Below the pieces are notes generated by a model that was not told where the DNA came from, searched no databases, and saw only the letters and a program-made list of their open reading frames with translations. A program made the position numbers and the translations under genes. From Chitinophagaceae bacterium (GTDB lineage: Bacteria; Bacteroidota; Bacteroidia; Chitinophagales; UBA10324), in the NCBI GenBank assembly GCA_947469485.1, contig CANIPU010000006.1:106110-170109 (forward strand): a DNA stretch of 64,000 bases, read 5' to 3'. Below are positions 28,940 through 36,101 of the stretch, piece by piece (the first letter of the stretch is position 1; each line of letters begins with the position of its first letter).

Positions 28940-29959
28940 TTATTTTATCGGAACATAAATATCAGTTTCCCATTTAGAAGTATCTTTTTCCATACCCGGG
29001 TCTGTTATATATGCTTCCCATGCATTTCCATTTTCTGTTTTACCATTTTCCCCAATCCATTTATATATTGCTTCATAGGCAGCTTGTGTTTTTTGATAGC
29101 TTCCAAAATATCTTACAAAAGCTGCTTCACCGGAATATGAATTTTTTGCAATAATTCTTCCTTCAGATTTTCCTAACTTATCAGTCGGTATCGCTGATTC
29201 CCAAATGTATTTTGGTCCGCCCATTTTCCCCATAATTCCCAATGGTGCGCCTACAGACTTTAGTTTCGATTTGCTCATATAGGTTCCGATTTCCATGTAA
29301 TTCATTCCATACTTCTGTCCAATCTCGGCACTATTAGTCATGTCGGCTGAATCAAGAATGGAAAGAAGTGGTAATGCTGATACAGTTGTGACCTCGATGT
29401 TGTAAACAGGCGTAACAGTTTTAGGCATCGCACAAATAACACTATCAAGATTGTGCAATCCCTGTTCGAAAATTGGACCAAGCATTTTGTCCATCAGGAA
29501 AAATGCAAAGAGTCTTTTTACAGGATTCATTCCTTCATCGGCATCCAGACTCCAGGTAATTTTTGTGTTTTCGCCATCAGGAATTAACTTAAATCCAGCA
29601 ATAGCAACTCCCTGGTTCATAAAATTCATTTCAAGTTTTATAGAGTCTGAGGGATTACTTACAGCAATTTTCATAGTACCATTTCCTACATTGCTGTTTT
29701 CAGAATCCCATGAATAGAAACCCCCAACTCCTTCTGTTGTGTCGCCATAATTCGTTTTAATTTTCGGATCCATTCTGTACCATGGACTCCAGAGTTCCCA
29801 TTTTTTTAAATCATTCACCATTGGGAAAACGGTTGCAGGATTTGCTTTGATGGTTGCTGTTCGTTCAATATGAACTTTTGATGGAAGCAGAAAACTTACA
29901 ATTAGTAAAAGGACTACGATGCTTAGCAATCCGAGTCCAATAAATTTTAGTGTTCGCAT
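28940..29959 (-). CDS. Membrane-anchored SRPBCC + GyrI-like effector-binding protein
   Basis: A 339-residue protein. An N-terminal transmembrane or signal-anchor helix (FIGLGLLSIVVLLLIVSFLLP) precedes an SRPBCC/polyketide-cyclase-like domain (VHIERTATIKANPATVFPMVNDL, KWELWSPWYRMDPKIK, residues 30-175). The second half (residues 185-339) looks like a GyrI/AraC effector-binding domain, with 'YMEIGTYMSKSKLKSVGA' and 'EAAFVRYFGSYQKTQAAYEAIYKWIGENG'. A small-molecule binding role is inferred. Stand-alone gene with its own terminator. Confidence 0.82.
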   Translation of the reverse strand: MRTLKFIGLGLLSIVVLLLIVSFLLPSKVHIERTATIKANPATVFPMVNDLKKWELWSPWYRMDPKIKTNYGDTTEGVGGFYSWDSENSNVGNGTMKIAVSNPSDSIKLEMNFMNQGVAIAGFKLIPDGENTKITWSLDADEGMNPVKRLFAFFLMDKMLGPIFEQGLHNLDSVICAMPKTVTPVYNIEVTTVSALPLLSILDSADMTNSAEIGQKYGMNYMEIGTYMSKSKLKSVGAPLGIMGKMGGPKYIWESAIPTDKLGKSEGRIIAKNSYSGEAAFVRYFGSYQKTQAAYEAIYKWIGENGKTENGNAWEAYITDPGMEKDTSKWETDIYVPIK

Positions 29960-30023
29960 TGATTTGGGGTTTTTATAAACGAAAAATAATCACATTTTTT
30001 TGAAACCGGATTTTTTTCATTTT

Positions 30024-31328
30024 TCATTGATGAATTATAAAATTTCGGGGTAAGTTTTCAGGAGAACAAATTATTGCATTCTTTCCTTTTTTCTTTAACA
30101 ATTCAATTCCTTGCCATTGTTCTCCGCATGAATTATAAAAAGTACCGCCGGCACAAATAATTTTCGCTCCTTTTTTTAAGGTCACTTTAGCTCCGTTTGG
30201 AATTGAAACATCACACCGGAGAACCAAGGTTGCGTTTTCAAGAATCAAAACATCACCCAAAAGATCTTTAAATCCTGACCAAACAACACTATCACCATTT
30301 GGAATTACAATGGTTGATTCTGAATGATATTCGCAATGAACAGGCATTAAGTATTTTCGTTGAGGCGAAGCAGGATTTGAAAAATTCAACTGAATTTTTC
30401 CGATCTGGCAAGGAGTGTATGCTCTTTGAAATGTATTATAATCCATAACATTATTGCTACAATGGTCTTTACATTCATCATTGCATCCCCAGCAGTTTGG
30501 ATTCAATGGGGTATCATCGCATCCATCATTTGTATTCCAGGTATGACTTAAACCGAGACAATGCCCTAGTTCGTGGTTAAATAATCCGGCTACAAACCAG
30601 GCACCGAAAATCACTGTGTCTTTACCAAATACATTTATCTTTTTACTTAAATAATAACTACTTATAACTTTCGCCCATGGCCCGGCACCAATTCCATCAT
30701 TGGAAGGTTTGTATGTTTTTGAATTTAGGCTATCGTAAGGATGTTCGAACAAAAAAACATTTATTGCTTTTCCTTTTTGTAAACCAAATCGGTCATATGC
30801 CGCTGATGATTCTATGTTTCGCAGCTTTCCGTTTTTATTAATATAACTGAGCGTATCATTATCGTTAAAGTATATACCATTATCATTTTTTATTTCTGGA
30901 TCTGGTATCAATGTGTATTGAAATCCTACCGGAAAAACAGGAGTATTATTTCCTGTTGGAATTGACATTTTAGTATTATTAATCAATCGGTCATTAGCCA
31001 AGTACAACAAGTCGTGAACATAGTTTACTCCCGTATCTTCAGGGAAATTATTTGAACCATCAGAATTCCTCATGATATGCATGTTGATTCTTACATATCG
31101 TGTAGGTTGCCAGTCAGGATGTGCTGAATCAGGAATGTAGTTTTCATAATTTAAACAAGGGCTTGGCCCGAATTTTTTTTGCAACATTGAATCAACTGTG
31201 AAATTTCCGGCTGAAGCCCACACATAATTTATACGGCGGGTACATGAAGATGAAAACATTAACATCCATATGTATATGAAATAAAAGAAGAGTTGATTTG
31301 GTTGAATTATTTTTAGCGGCACAAACAT
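30024..31328 (-). CDS. Pappalysin-like (M43) zinc metalloprotease lipoprotein
   Basis: The frame is open from 31403, but the methionine at 31328 (MFVPLK) is preferred because it begins a signal sequence (LFFYFIYIWMLMFSSSC, lipobox SSSC) and avoids overlap with the divergent gene at 31349. The zinc site HELGHCLGLSHTWN matches HExxHxxGxxH of metzincin M43 proteases, followed by the expected Cys-rich segment (NPNCWGCNDECKDHCSNNVMDY, with VMDY as Met-turn). Residues after 330 form a beta-rich tail (PNGDSVVWSGFKDLLGDVL, KVTLKKGAKIICAGGTF) resembling a left-handed beta helix. No T9SS C-terminal sorting domain is seen, so anchoring by lipid is inferred. Confidence 0.85.
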   Translation of the reverse strand: MFVPLKIIQPNQLFFYFIYIWMLMFSSSCTRRINYVWASAGNFTVDSMLQKKFGPSPCLNYENYIPDSAHPDWQPTRYVRINMHIMRNSDGSNNFPEDTGVNYVHDLLYLANDRLINNTKMSIPTGNNTPVFPVGFQYTLIPDPEIKNDNGIYFNDNDTLSYINKNGKLRNIESSAAYDRFGLQKGKAINVFLFEHPYDSLNSKTYKPSNDGIGAGPWAKVISSYYLSKKINVFGKDTVIFGAWFVAGLFNHELGHCLGLSHTWNTNDGCDDTPLNPNCWGCNDECKDHCSNNVMDYNTFQRAYTPCQIGKIQLNFSNPASPQRKYLMPVHCEYHSESTIVIPNGDSVVWSGFKDLLGDVLILENATLVLRCDVSIPNGAKVTLKKGAKIICAGGTFYNSCGEQWQGIELLKKKGKNAIICSPENLPRNFIIHQ

Positions 31329-31348
31329 TTTATAAGCCCATTTAATTA

Positions 31349-31876
31349 ATGAAAAATTTACTGCTTCTTTTGGCGACTTTGTGGGTATTGACTGCAAGTT
31401 CATGCGGAAAAAAAGAAAAATTATCAGAGCAAATTAATAAACAACTTGATAGCATAACCCATTCCATGGCTTTGAGTTCAAATCAAAAACAAATTGACCG
31501 ACTGGAATCAAACATTAATGATTTTATATCTAAGTATCCAAGTGACAGTCTCTCACCAAAATATTTATTTGAAATGGCCCGAATAAACCAAAGCAGAGGA
31601 GAATATAAAGCAGCATTAAATGTTCTTGACAGATTATTAAACGATTTTCCGAATGCGAAAGAATGCGGGTTGAGCGTTTTCATGGAGGGTTTTATTTACG
31701 CTAATCTTTTAAATGATTTTACAAAAGCGAAAGAAAAGTATGAATTGTATTTAAGCAAGTATGGCAATGAAAATGAAAAGATGTCGCATGATGTAAAACT
31801 GGAACTGGAAAATCTTGGTAAATCTGCCGATGAAATTTTCAAGCAAATTCAGGCAAAAGCTGATTCACTGAAATAA
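31349..31876 (+). CDS. TPR-type lipoprotein
   Basis: A 175-residue lipoprotein with signal peptide LLLLLATLWVLTA and lipobox TASSC at residue 19. Two tetratricopeptide-like units follow (SLSPKYLFEMARINQSRGEYKAAL, then FMEGFIYANLLNDFTKAKEKYE), recalling BamD/YbgF-type 'tetratricopeptide repeat protein'. The ATG is only 20 bases from the preferred start of the divergent protease gene, so promoters must overlap coding sequence. It converges on porT with a 14-base gap. Confidence 0.8.
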   Translation: MKNLLLLLATLWVLTASSCGKKEKLSEQINKQLDSITHSMALSSNQKQIDRLESNINDFISKYPSDSLSPKYLFEMARINQSRGEYKAALNVLDRLLNDFPNAKECGLSVFMEGFIYANLLNDFTKAKEKYELYLSKYGNENEKMSHDVKLELENLGKSADEIFKQIQAKADSLK

Positions 31877-31890
31877 GAAGTTCGGGTATT

Positions 31891-32625
31891 TTATCCTTCT
31901 AAATGAATAGTAAACAGAAATGTTCGGGTGCGCAATCGACTCAATACAGAAGAATAAATGAGTAAATCATCATTCTGCAAAACATTGGTTAAACCATAAG
32001 ATATTTTTATTTCGGGCGCAACAATTGCCATTGGCATGTGTAACTCAATTCCGATTCCGTATTCAAAAAGGTAATCGTCTTTTTTAGCTTTAATTAAATT
32101 TTGGGCTCGTCTTGCAGTGGCATTTGATTGCATATCTATGCTGTACTTTAAACCGGCTATAGCGTACATACGCGAGTTTTTATACGGCTTCGATTTATAT
32201 TTTAATAGGAACGGGAATTCGAGATAAACACTTTCAATTTTTTTTACTACAGGAAGAGCGCTGTCTTTCTGTATGTATTTTATATTTTTTTCGCCAAAGG
32301 ATAATGCCGGAATCAACCGCAAATCGAAATACCTGCTTATATGATAATCGGTTACAATTCCCAGATTAAATCCGGGACCTTTTACCGGTTGAACATTTAG
32401 AATATTTTTTTGAACAATAAAATTTGAATCAAGTGTGATTTTATAATCACTTTTATTGTAACCCAATGCAACACCAAAATGAAACTTACGCGACATATTC
32501 TGGTCATCGTGTTCCATTATTGAAAACTGTGCATTTACTTTCATTGAAACTGAAAGTGAAATGAACAGAATCAGGATTTGTACCCTGTATATATTGAGGC
32601 TACGCCGAATGATAATGTGGTGCAT
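31891..32625 (-). CDS. porT: Type IX secretion/gliding protein PorT
   Basis: A 244-residue outer-membrane beta-barrel protein. The N-terminal signal peptide spans about residues 12-33 (VQILILFISLSVSMKVNAQ). Barrel strands end with 'SSVLSRLRTRTFLFTIHLEG'. The conserved internal segments NSRMYAIAGLKYSIDMQSNA and KKDDYLFEYGIGIELHM match PorT, required for T9SS export. The position just downstream of menG/ubiE is the usual PorT context in Bacteroidota. Its start overlaps the end of ubiE by 55 bases, so the ATG may really be slightly further downstream, although the signal peptide begins soon after it. Confidence 0.88.
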   Translation of the reverse strand: MHHIIIRRSLNIYRVQILILFISLSVSMKVNAQFSIMEHDDQNMSRKFHFGVALGYNKSDYKITLDSNFIVQKNILNVQPVKGPGFNLGIVTDYHISRYFDLRLIPALSFGEKNIKYIQKDSALPVVKKIESVYLEFPFLLKYKSKPYKNSRMYAIAGLKYSIDMQSNATARRAQNLIKAKKDDYLFEYGIGIELHMPMAIVAPEIKISYGLTNVLQNDDLLIYSSVLSRLRTRTFLFTIHLEG

Positions 32626-33302
32626 TTTGTTTTTACAAAACCAATTGACTGCAAAATATTTTCAAACTGTTTCCCATCTGGAAAAACTTTTACCGATTGA
32701 GGCAGGTAAGTGTATGCTGATTTATCTCCTGTAATCCAACTTCCGATTAACGGACAAATGCGATTGAAGTAAAAGTTGAAAAAACCATTGATAATTTTAT
32801 TGCGGGGTTTACTGAATTCCAGTATTACAACTTTTCCATTTGGCTTAAGTACTCTGAGCATCTCGTTTAAACCTTTGTCAAGATTTCCAAAATTCCTGAC
32901 TCCATATGCAACGGTCACAGCATCGAACTTATTGTCTTCAAAAGGCAATTGCTCGGCATCGGCTAAAAGCAACTCTATTTTTTTCTGAAGATTTAATTGT
33001 TCAATTTTCTTTTCTCCGAATGCAATCATCTCTTTTGAGATATCTCCGCCAATGATTTTTTCAGGATTTAATTTTAACAATGCAATAGCTATATCTGCTG
33101 TTCCGGTTGCAACATCCAAAATTAATTGGGGCTTTTCATGCCTTAGTTCTTTAACCAATTTCCGTTTCCAGATATTATAAATGCCTAACGAAAGAAGGGT
33201 GTTCATCAGATCATATCGCGAAGCAATATTGTTGAACATTTGTGCCACCTGTTCCTTTTTTCCCAGAGAAGATTCAGAATATGGAAGTACTTGCTTATTC
33301 AT
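32571..33302 (-). CDS. menG: Demethylmenaquinone methyltransferase
   Basis: A SAM methyltransferase (ubiE family) of about 243 residues completing menaquinone. The frame extends upstream to 33407, but the internal methionine of MNKQVLPYSESSLGKKEQVA at 33302 matches known starts; the upstream part overlaps the divergent engB region. Motifs: MFNNIASRYDLMNTLLSLGI, ILDVATGTADIAIAL (motif I), ADAEQLPFEDNKFDAVTVAYGVRNF, LEFSKP and the C-terminal LSFGVASIYTGYKS. The use of menaquinone fits the group. It partly overlaps porT. Confidence 0.95.
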   Translation of the reverse strand: MNKQVLPYSESSLGKKEQVAQMFNNIASRYDLMNTLLSLGIYNIWKRKLVKELRHEKPQLILDVATGTADIAIALLKLNPEKIIGGDISKEMIAFGEKKIEQLNLQKKIELLLADAEQLPFEDNKFDAVTVAYGVRNFGNLDKGLNEMLRVLKPNGKVVILEFSKPRNKIINGFFNFYFNRICPLIGSWITGDKSAYTYLPQSVKVFPDGKQFENILQSIGFVKTKCTTLSFGVASIYTGYKS

Positions 33303-33356
33303 CGGGTGCAAATTACTTGCATTCCATCTACATTCGCCAATCAAATTATTCAATTT

Positions 33357-33953
33357 ATGATTATTAAGTCGGCAATATTTAAGGGAAGTTTTAAAGCGGT
33401 TGAACAATGTCCAATTGTAAAATTGCCTGAGTTTGCCTTTATCGGACGAAGCAATGTGGGCAAATCATCGCTTATTAATATGTTGCTTAATAAAAAGGAC
33501 TTAGTAAAAGTCTCTGGTCGCCCTGGTAAAACACAATCCATTAATCATTTTCTTATTAATGATGGATTTCATTTTGTTGACTTGCCCGGTTATGGTTTTG
33601 CGCAGGTATCGAAAAAAGAAAAGCATACCTGGAAGAAAATGATTGCTGATTACCTGCAGCTACGCGAACAATTGCTTAATACTTTTGTGCTGATTGATGC
33701 ACGCCACGAACCGCTTAAAATTGATCTGGAATTTATTAATCAGTTTGGTGAGTGGCAAATTCCATTCTCTATTGTTTTTACCAAGGCCGATAAAGTTGGA
33801 AAAGATGTGATTGCTTCGCACAAGAAAATGTTTGAAGAGCGCTTATCAGAATCATGGGAAAATCTTCCGCCAGTGTTTATCTCCTCAGCCGAAACACAAA
33901 TGGGTCGCGATGAAATTTTTAAATATGTTGCAGAGATGATAAAAGAAAAATAA
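33357..33953 (+). CDS. engB: Ribosome biogenesis GTP-binding protein YsxC/EngB
   Basis: A 198-residue circular TRAFAC GTPase of ribosome assembly. The frame opens further upstream at 33240, inside menG; the ATG at 33357 (MIIKSAIFKGSF) matches family starts. Motifs: FIGRSNVGKSSLINML (P-loop), DLPGYGFAQVS (G3), VFTKADKVG (G4) and a G5-like VFISSAETQMG. Divergent from menG with 54 bases between starts. It is the last core gene before the restriction-modification island. Confidence 0.95.
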   Translation: MIIKSAIFKGSFKAVEQCPIVKLPEFAFIGRSNVGKSSLINMLLNKKDLVKVSGRPGKTQSINHFLINDGFHFVDLPGYGFAQVSKKEKHTWKKMIADYLQLREQLLNTFVLIDARHEPLKIDLEFINQFGEWQIPFSIVFTKADKVGKDVIASHKKMFEERLSESWENLPPVFISSAETQMGRDEIFKYVAEMIKEK

Positions 33954-33964
33954 TTAGGGGGTTC

Positions 33965-34055
33965 TTTTTTTTGAATACAAAAAAAGTCGGGCTGCTCCGG
34001 GCTGCGCTTCGCTCCGGTGCTTCGCACTAAACCCTTTGCATCCCTAACCCGAGCA
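33965..34055. repeat. Interspersed intergenic repeat next to the R-M island
   Basis: After engB comes TTTTTTGAATACAAAAAAA followed by a GC-richer stretch rich in 'cgggctgc', 'ttcgctccg' and 'ttcgcac' and ending near 'atccctaacccgag'. A related stretch, sharing the TTTTTTGAATACAAAAAAA start, is seen at 56290-56410. Such sequences recur between genes of Bacteroidota and may mark the edge of the insertion. Confidence 0.5.
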
Positions 34056-34158
34056 TCACAAAATCTTGGGCGTAAAATATTTTATGAAAGCGTTTTTTTT
34101 ATTGTTGAAAAAATTTTTAGAACAACATTTGTTAATGTGAAAGACACTTTTACATTTG

Positions 34159-34174
34159 CATACTATAATTAGCA
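34159..34174. promoter_or_regulatory. Controller-protein box at the methyltransferase promoter
   Basis: The 16-mer TGCTAATTATAGTATG (minus-strand reading) is identical to the site at 35734-35749 and ends two bases before the ATG of the methyltransferase. Read on the plus strand it contains a perfect TATAAT, so the site probably overlaps the promoter and the transcript may be leaderless. Confidence 0.65.
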
Positions 34175-34176
34175 CG

Positions 34177-34926
34177 ATGAAACCAACAAAAACAAAAGAC
34201 AAAATAGTTTTAGCAGAGAAGAAATCAGGTTATTCAATTTATAATGGTGTTGCTAAAATTTTAAAGAAAGAAAATACTTTACCAACTCTTTATCCTGAAT
34301 TACCAATCAAGAAATATGATATAATATATGCTGACCCACCTTGGGACTACAATGGAAAATTACAGTTTGATAAAAGCAGTAAGAGCAAAGAGAATATTGA
34401 TTTTCAAAAAAAAATATTTATTAGTTCTGCTACTTTTAAATATCCAACATTAAAAACAAGTGATTTAATGAAAATCCCAATTCAAGAAATTGCTAAGGAT
34501 GATTGTCTTTTATTCATGTGGACATCAAACCCTCATTTAGCACAAGCAATTGAATTAGGCAGAGCATGGGGTTTTGAATATAGAACAGTTGCTTTTGTTT
34601 GGGATAAAATGAATCATAATCCAGGTATCTACACCTTATCAAATTGTGAGTTATGCTTAGTATTCAAGAGAGGTAAAATACCCACACCAAGAGGTGCAAG
34701 AAATATTCAACAGTTGGTTAGAAGTAGAAGAAAAGAACATAGCGAAAAACCGATTGAAGTAATACATTCAATAGAAAAAATGTTTCCGACACAAGACCGC
34801 ATTGAATTGTTTGCCAGAAAAAAAATTTTAGGTTGGGATGTTTGGGGATTAGATATGATTGAGGAAATAGTTGAAGAAAATTTAAATGCACCAAAAGAAT
34901 TATTCTTTGGTCATCAACTTTCTTAG
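34177..34926 (+). CDS. MunI-like adenine-N6 DNA methyltransferase (MT-A70 family)
   Basis: The modification subunit of a type II restriction-modification system, 249 residues from the ATG at 34177; a TTG seven codons upstream is in frame but lies inside the operator site. The catalytic motif DPPW appears in YADPPWDYN near residue 58, and the SAM-binding face follows in an MT-A70-like order, with LFMWTSNPHLAQAIEL, GFEYRTVAFVWDKMNH, CELCLVFKRGKIPTP and SEKPIEVIHSIEKMFP. MT-A70-type methyltransferases include M.MunI, which makes N6-methyladenine in CAATTG. The gene converges on the endonuclease gene, overlapping it by 27 bases, and shares an operator with the controller gene. Confidence 0.88.
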   Translation: MKPTKTKDKIVLAEKKSGYSIYNGVAKILKKENTLPTLYPELPIKKYDIIYADPPWDYNGKLQFDKSSKSKENIDFQKKIFISSATFKYPTLKTSDLMKIPIQEIAKDDCLLFMWTSNPHLAQAIELGRAWGFEYRTVAFVWDKMNHNPGIYTLSNCELCLVFKRGKIPTPRGARNIQQLVRSRRKEHSEKPIEVIHSIEKMFPTQDRIELFARKKILGWDVWGLDMIEEIVEENLNAPKELFFGHQLS

Positions 34927-35502
34927 ATATTTATTAAAGTGATTAATCAAAGCTGCTCCATCTGTTGAATCACTCCACATAAAAAAGTGAGCCAAGTGGT
35001 CACCATACCATAAATGAATTTCTCTTACTCTTTTTGGGTCACGCGCAATATCACCCTGAAAGACAACCCAAAATGGCAAAACATCATTTCCCAGTTTTCC
35101 ATATTCTCTCAATACCTTTAAGAGCCCAGGTGTAAATAATTTGTTTGACCTCTCATGTGCATTTCCTCTGCCTGCACTTGGTTTTTTTCCTTCGACCCAT
35201 CCATCTTGTCTTTTTATTTCTACAAATAAAGTTTTGCCAGTTTTAGTATTATCTATTGCATAGTCAGGGACAATTCCATGTATCCAAGTAACTTTTGGAT
35301 TATAAATTTTTTTTGAAACATCATCACTTAATTCAACTTTAGAATAAATCCCTTTTAGTTCTCTTGGCTTTGGTCGTATTCTAAATTCTGTTCCTTCAAA
35401 TTCTTTTTTTAGTATCTCATAGAAATTTTTTTCTGCGGCTCCGCCTTTTTCACCGCTTGCGTCTTGCCATATTTCTCTTCCTCGTAAAGCTCTTGTTCCC
35501 AT
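34900..35502 (-). CDS. MunI-like type II restriction endonuclease
   Basis: A 200-residue protein close in length and sequence, from memory, to R.MunI (about 202 residues), which cuts CAATTG. The PD-(D/E)XK centre is visible as PDYAIDNTKTGKTLFVEIKRQ: Asp, then Glu-Ile-Lys. The following DGWVEGKKPSAGRGNAHERS and LFTPGLLKVL are nearly identical in the remembered R.MunI, as is LPFWVVFQGDIARDPKRVRE. Specificity for CAATTG is therefore the leading hypothesis but unproven. The gene is followed by the controller gene upstream (six bases between), so C and R are probably co-transcribed. CAATTG sites exist in this DNA (for example 6069 and 7107), so host protection by the methyltransferase is needed. 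Confidence 0.88.
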   Translation of the reverse strand: MGTRALRGREIWQDASGEKGGAAEKNFYEILKKEFEGTEFRIRPKPRELKGIYSKVELSDDVSKKIYNPKVTWIHGIVPDYAIDNTKTGKTLFVEIKRQDGWVEGKKPSAGRGNAHERSNKLFTPGLLKVLREYGKLGNDVLPFWVVFQGDIARDPKRVREIHLWYGDHLAHFFMWSDSTDGAALINHFNKYLRKLMTKE

Positions 35503-35508
35503 ATTTTT

Positions 35509-35736
35509 TTACTCTAAGAGTTTGTGTTTTGATATTTCAAGTGCTTTAGCAATTTTTTCAATATTCAAGAGAGTTATATTTTTTTCTCCTCTCTCAATCA
35601 TTCCAATATAAGTTCTATGTAGTCCTGCCTTTTCAGCCAGTTCTTCTTGAGATAAGTTTAAATAGATTCTTCTATCTTTAACCCTCTCTCCAAATAATAA
35701 GAGTAGGGCGGGTTTTTTGGATGGCTTTCTTTTCAT
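35509..35736 (-). CDS. Restriction-modification controller (C) protein
   Basis: A 75-residue XRE-family helix-turn-helix protein: FGERVKDRRIYLNLSQEELA, EKAGLHRTYIGMIERGEKN, then TLLNIEKIAKALEISKHKLLE. Size and motif match C proteins that time endonuclease expression. It lies immediately upstream of the endonuclease on the same strand. Its ATG is inside the operator at 35734-35749, with a second site 46 bases upstream, so autoregulation and probably a leaderless transcript are inferred, as known for several C genes. Confidence 0.88.
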   Translation of the reverse strand: MKRKPSKKPALLLLFGERVKDRRIYLNLSQEELAEKAGLHRTYIGMIERGEKNITLLNIEKIAKALEISKHKLLE

Positions 35737-35749
35737 ACTATAATTAGCA
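35734..35749. promoter_or_regulatory. Controller box overlapping the C gene start codon
   Basis: TGCTAATTATAGTATG on the minus strand, with CTA...TAG arms. The last three bases of the site are the start codon of the controller gene. Identical to the site in front of the methyltransferase. Confidence 0.65.
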
Positions 35750-35779
35750 CAAAACTAATTTTACTATTAGCTCATACCA

Positions 35780-35795
35780 CATACTATAGTTAGCA
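35780..35795. promoter_or_regulatory. Upstream controller box
   Basis: TGCTAACTATAGTATG on the minus strand, one base different from the other two sites and containing the perfect 8-bp palindrome ACTATAGT, which resembles known C-box cores. Centre-to-centre distance to the next site is 46 bp. Confidence 0.65.
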
Positions 35796-35935
35796 TTTTA
35801 CTTCTTAGATTTTTCTGACGAATTCTTATTAAATTTTTTCTTGAAATTCTCTTCATCTATTTCTTCTCTTCTTTTCATACTTAACCATTCCCATCCTGAT
35901 GGATGAGTCAGCAGAAAAATGAAAAAATATTTTTA

Positions 35936-35990
35936 GCCTGTTGGTGTTTCTCCCTTCGCGCCCCTGCCTGTGTGTTTTCACCAGCAGGTT
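35936..35990. repeat. Intergenic copies of the hairpin element
   Basis: Two adjacent units. The second (35963-35988) has CCTGC and GCAGG arms around TGTTTTCACC and matches the coding copy at 57407-57431 over about 33 bases. The first (about 35936-35953) is a decayed GTTGGTGTTT relative. Upstream of the controller gene; no gene is supported in 35796-36014. Confidence 0.6.
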
Positions 35991-36014
35991 TTATTCGCAG
36001 CACAAAATAAAACA

Positions 36015-36046
36015 AAAAAGCCCCTCGATTTCTCGAAGGGCTTTTT
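36015..36046 (-). terminator. Intrinsic terminator
   Basis: Arms AAAAAGCCCCTCGA and TCGAAGGGCTTTTT (one mismatch) around TTTC, followed on the minus side by A/T-rich sequence. Follows the copy A gene. Confidence 0.75.
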
Positions 36047-36069
36047 GATTTTTGTCTGCTTGTATTAAG

Positions 36070-36100
36070 TCCTCCCCTTAGGGGAGGCTTTAGGTGGGGC
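36070..36100. repeat. Short interspersed intergenic repeat
   Basis: CCTCCCCTTAGGGGAGG palindrome followed by 'ctttaggtggggc', a sequence type often seen scattered between Bacteroidota genes. It ends just before the stop of the copy A gene. Confidence 0.45.
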
Positions 36101-36101
36101 T

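Noticed and set aside
35798..35878. 26-codon lysine-rich frame upstream of the controller operators
   Set aside because: Too short, low complexity, with no supporting signal; its start resembles that of the controller gene only by chance A-rich sequence.
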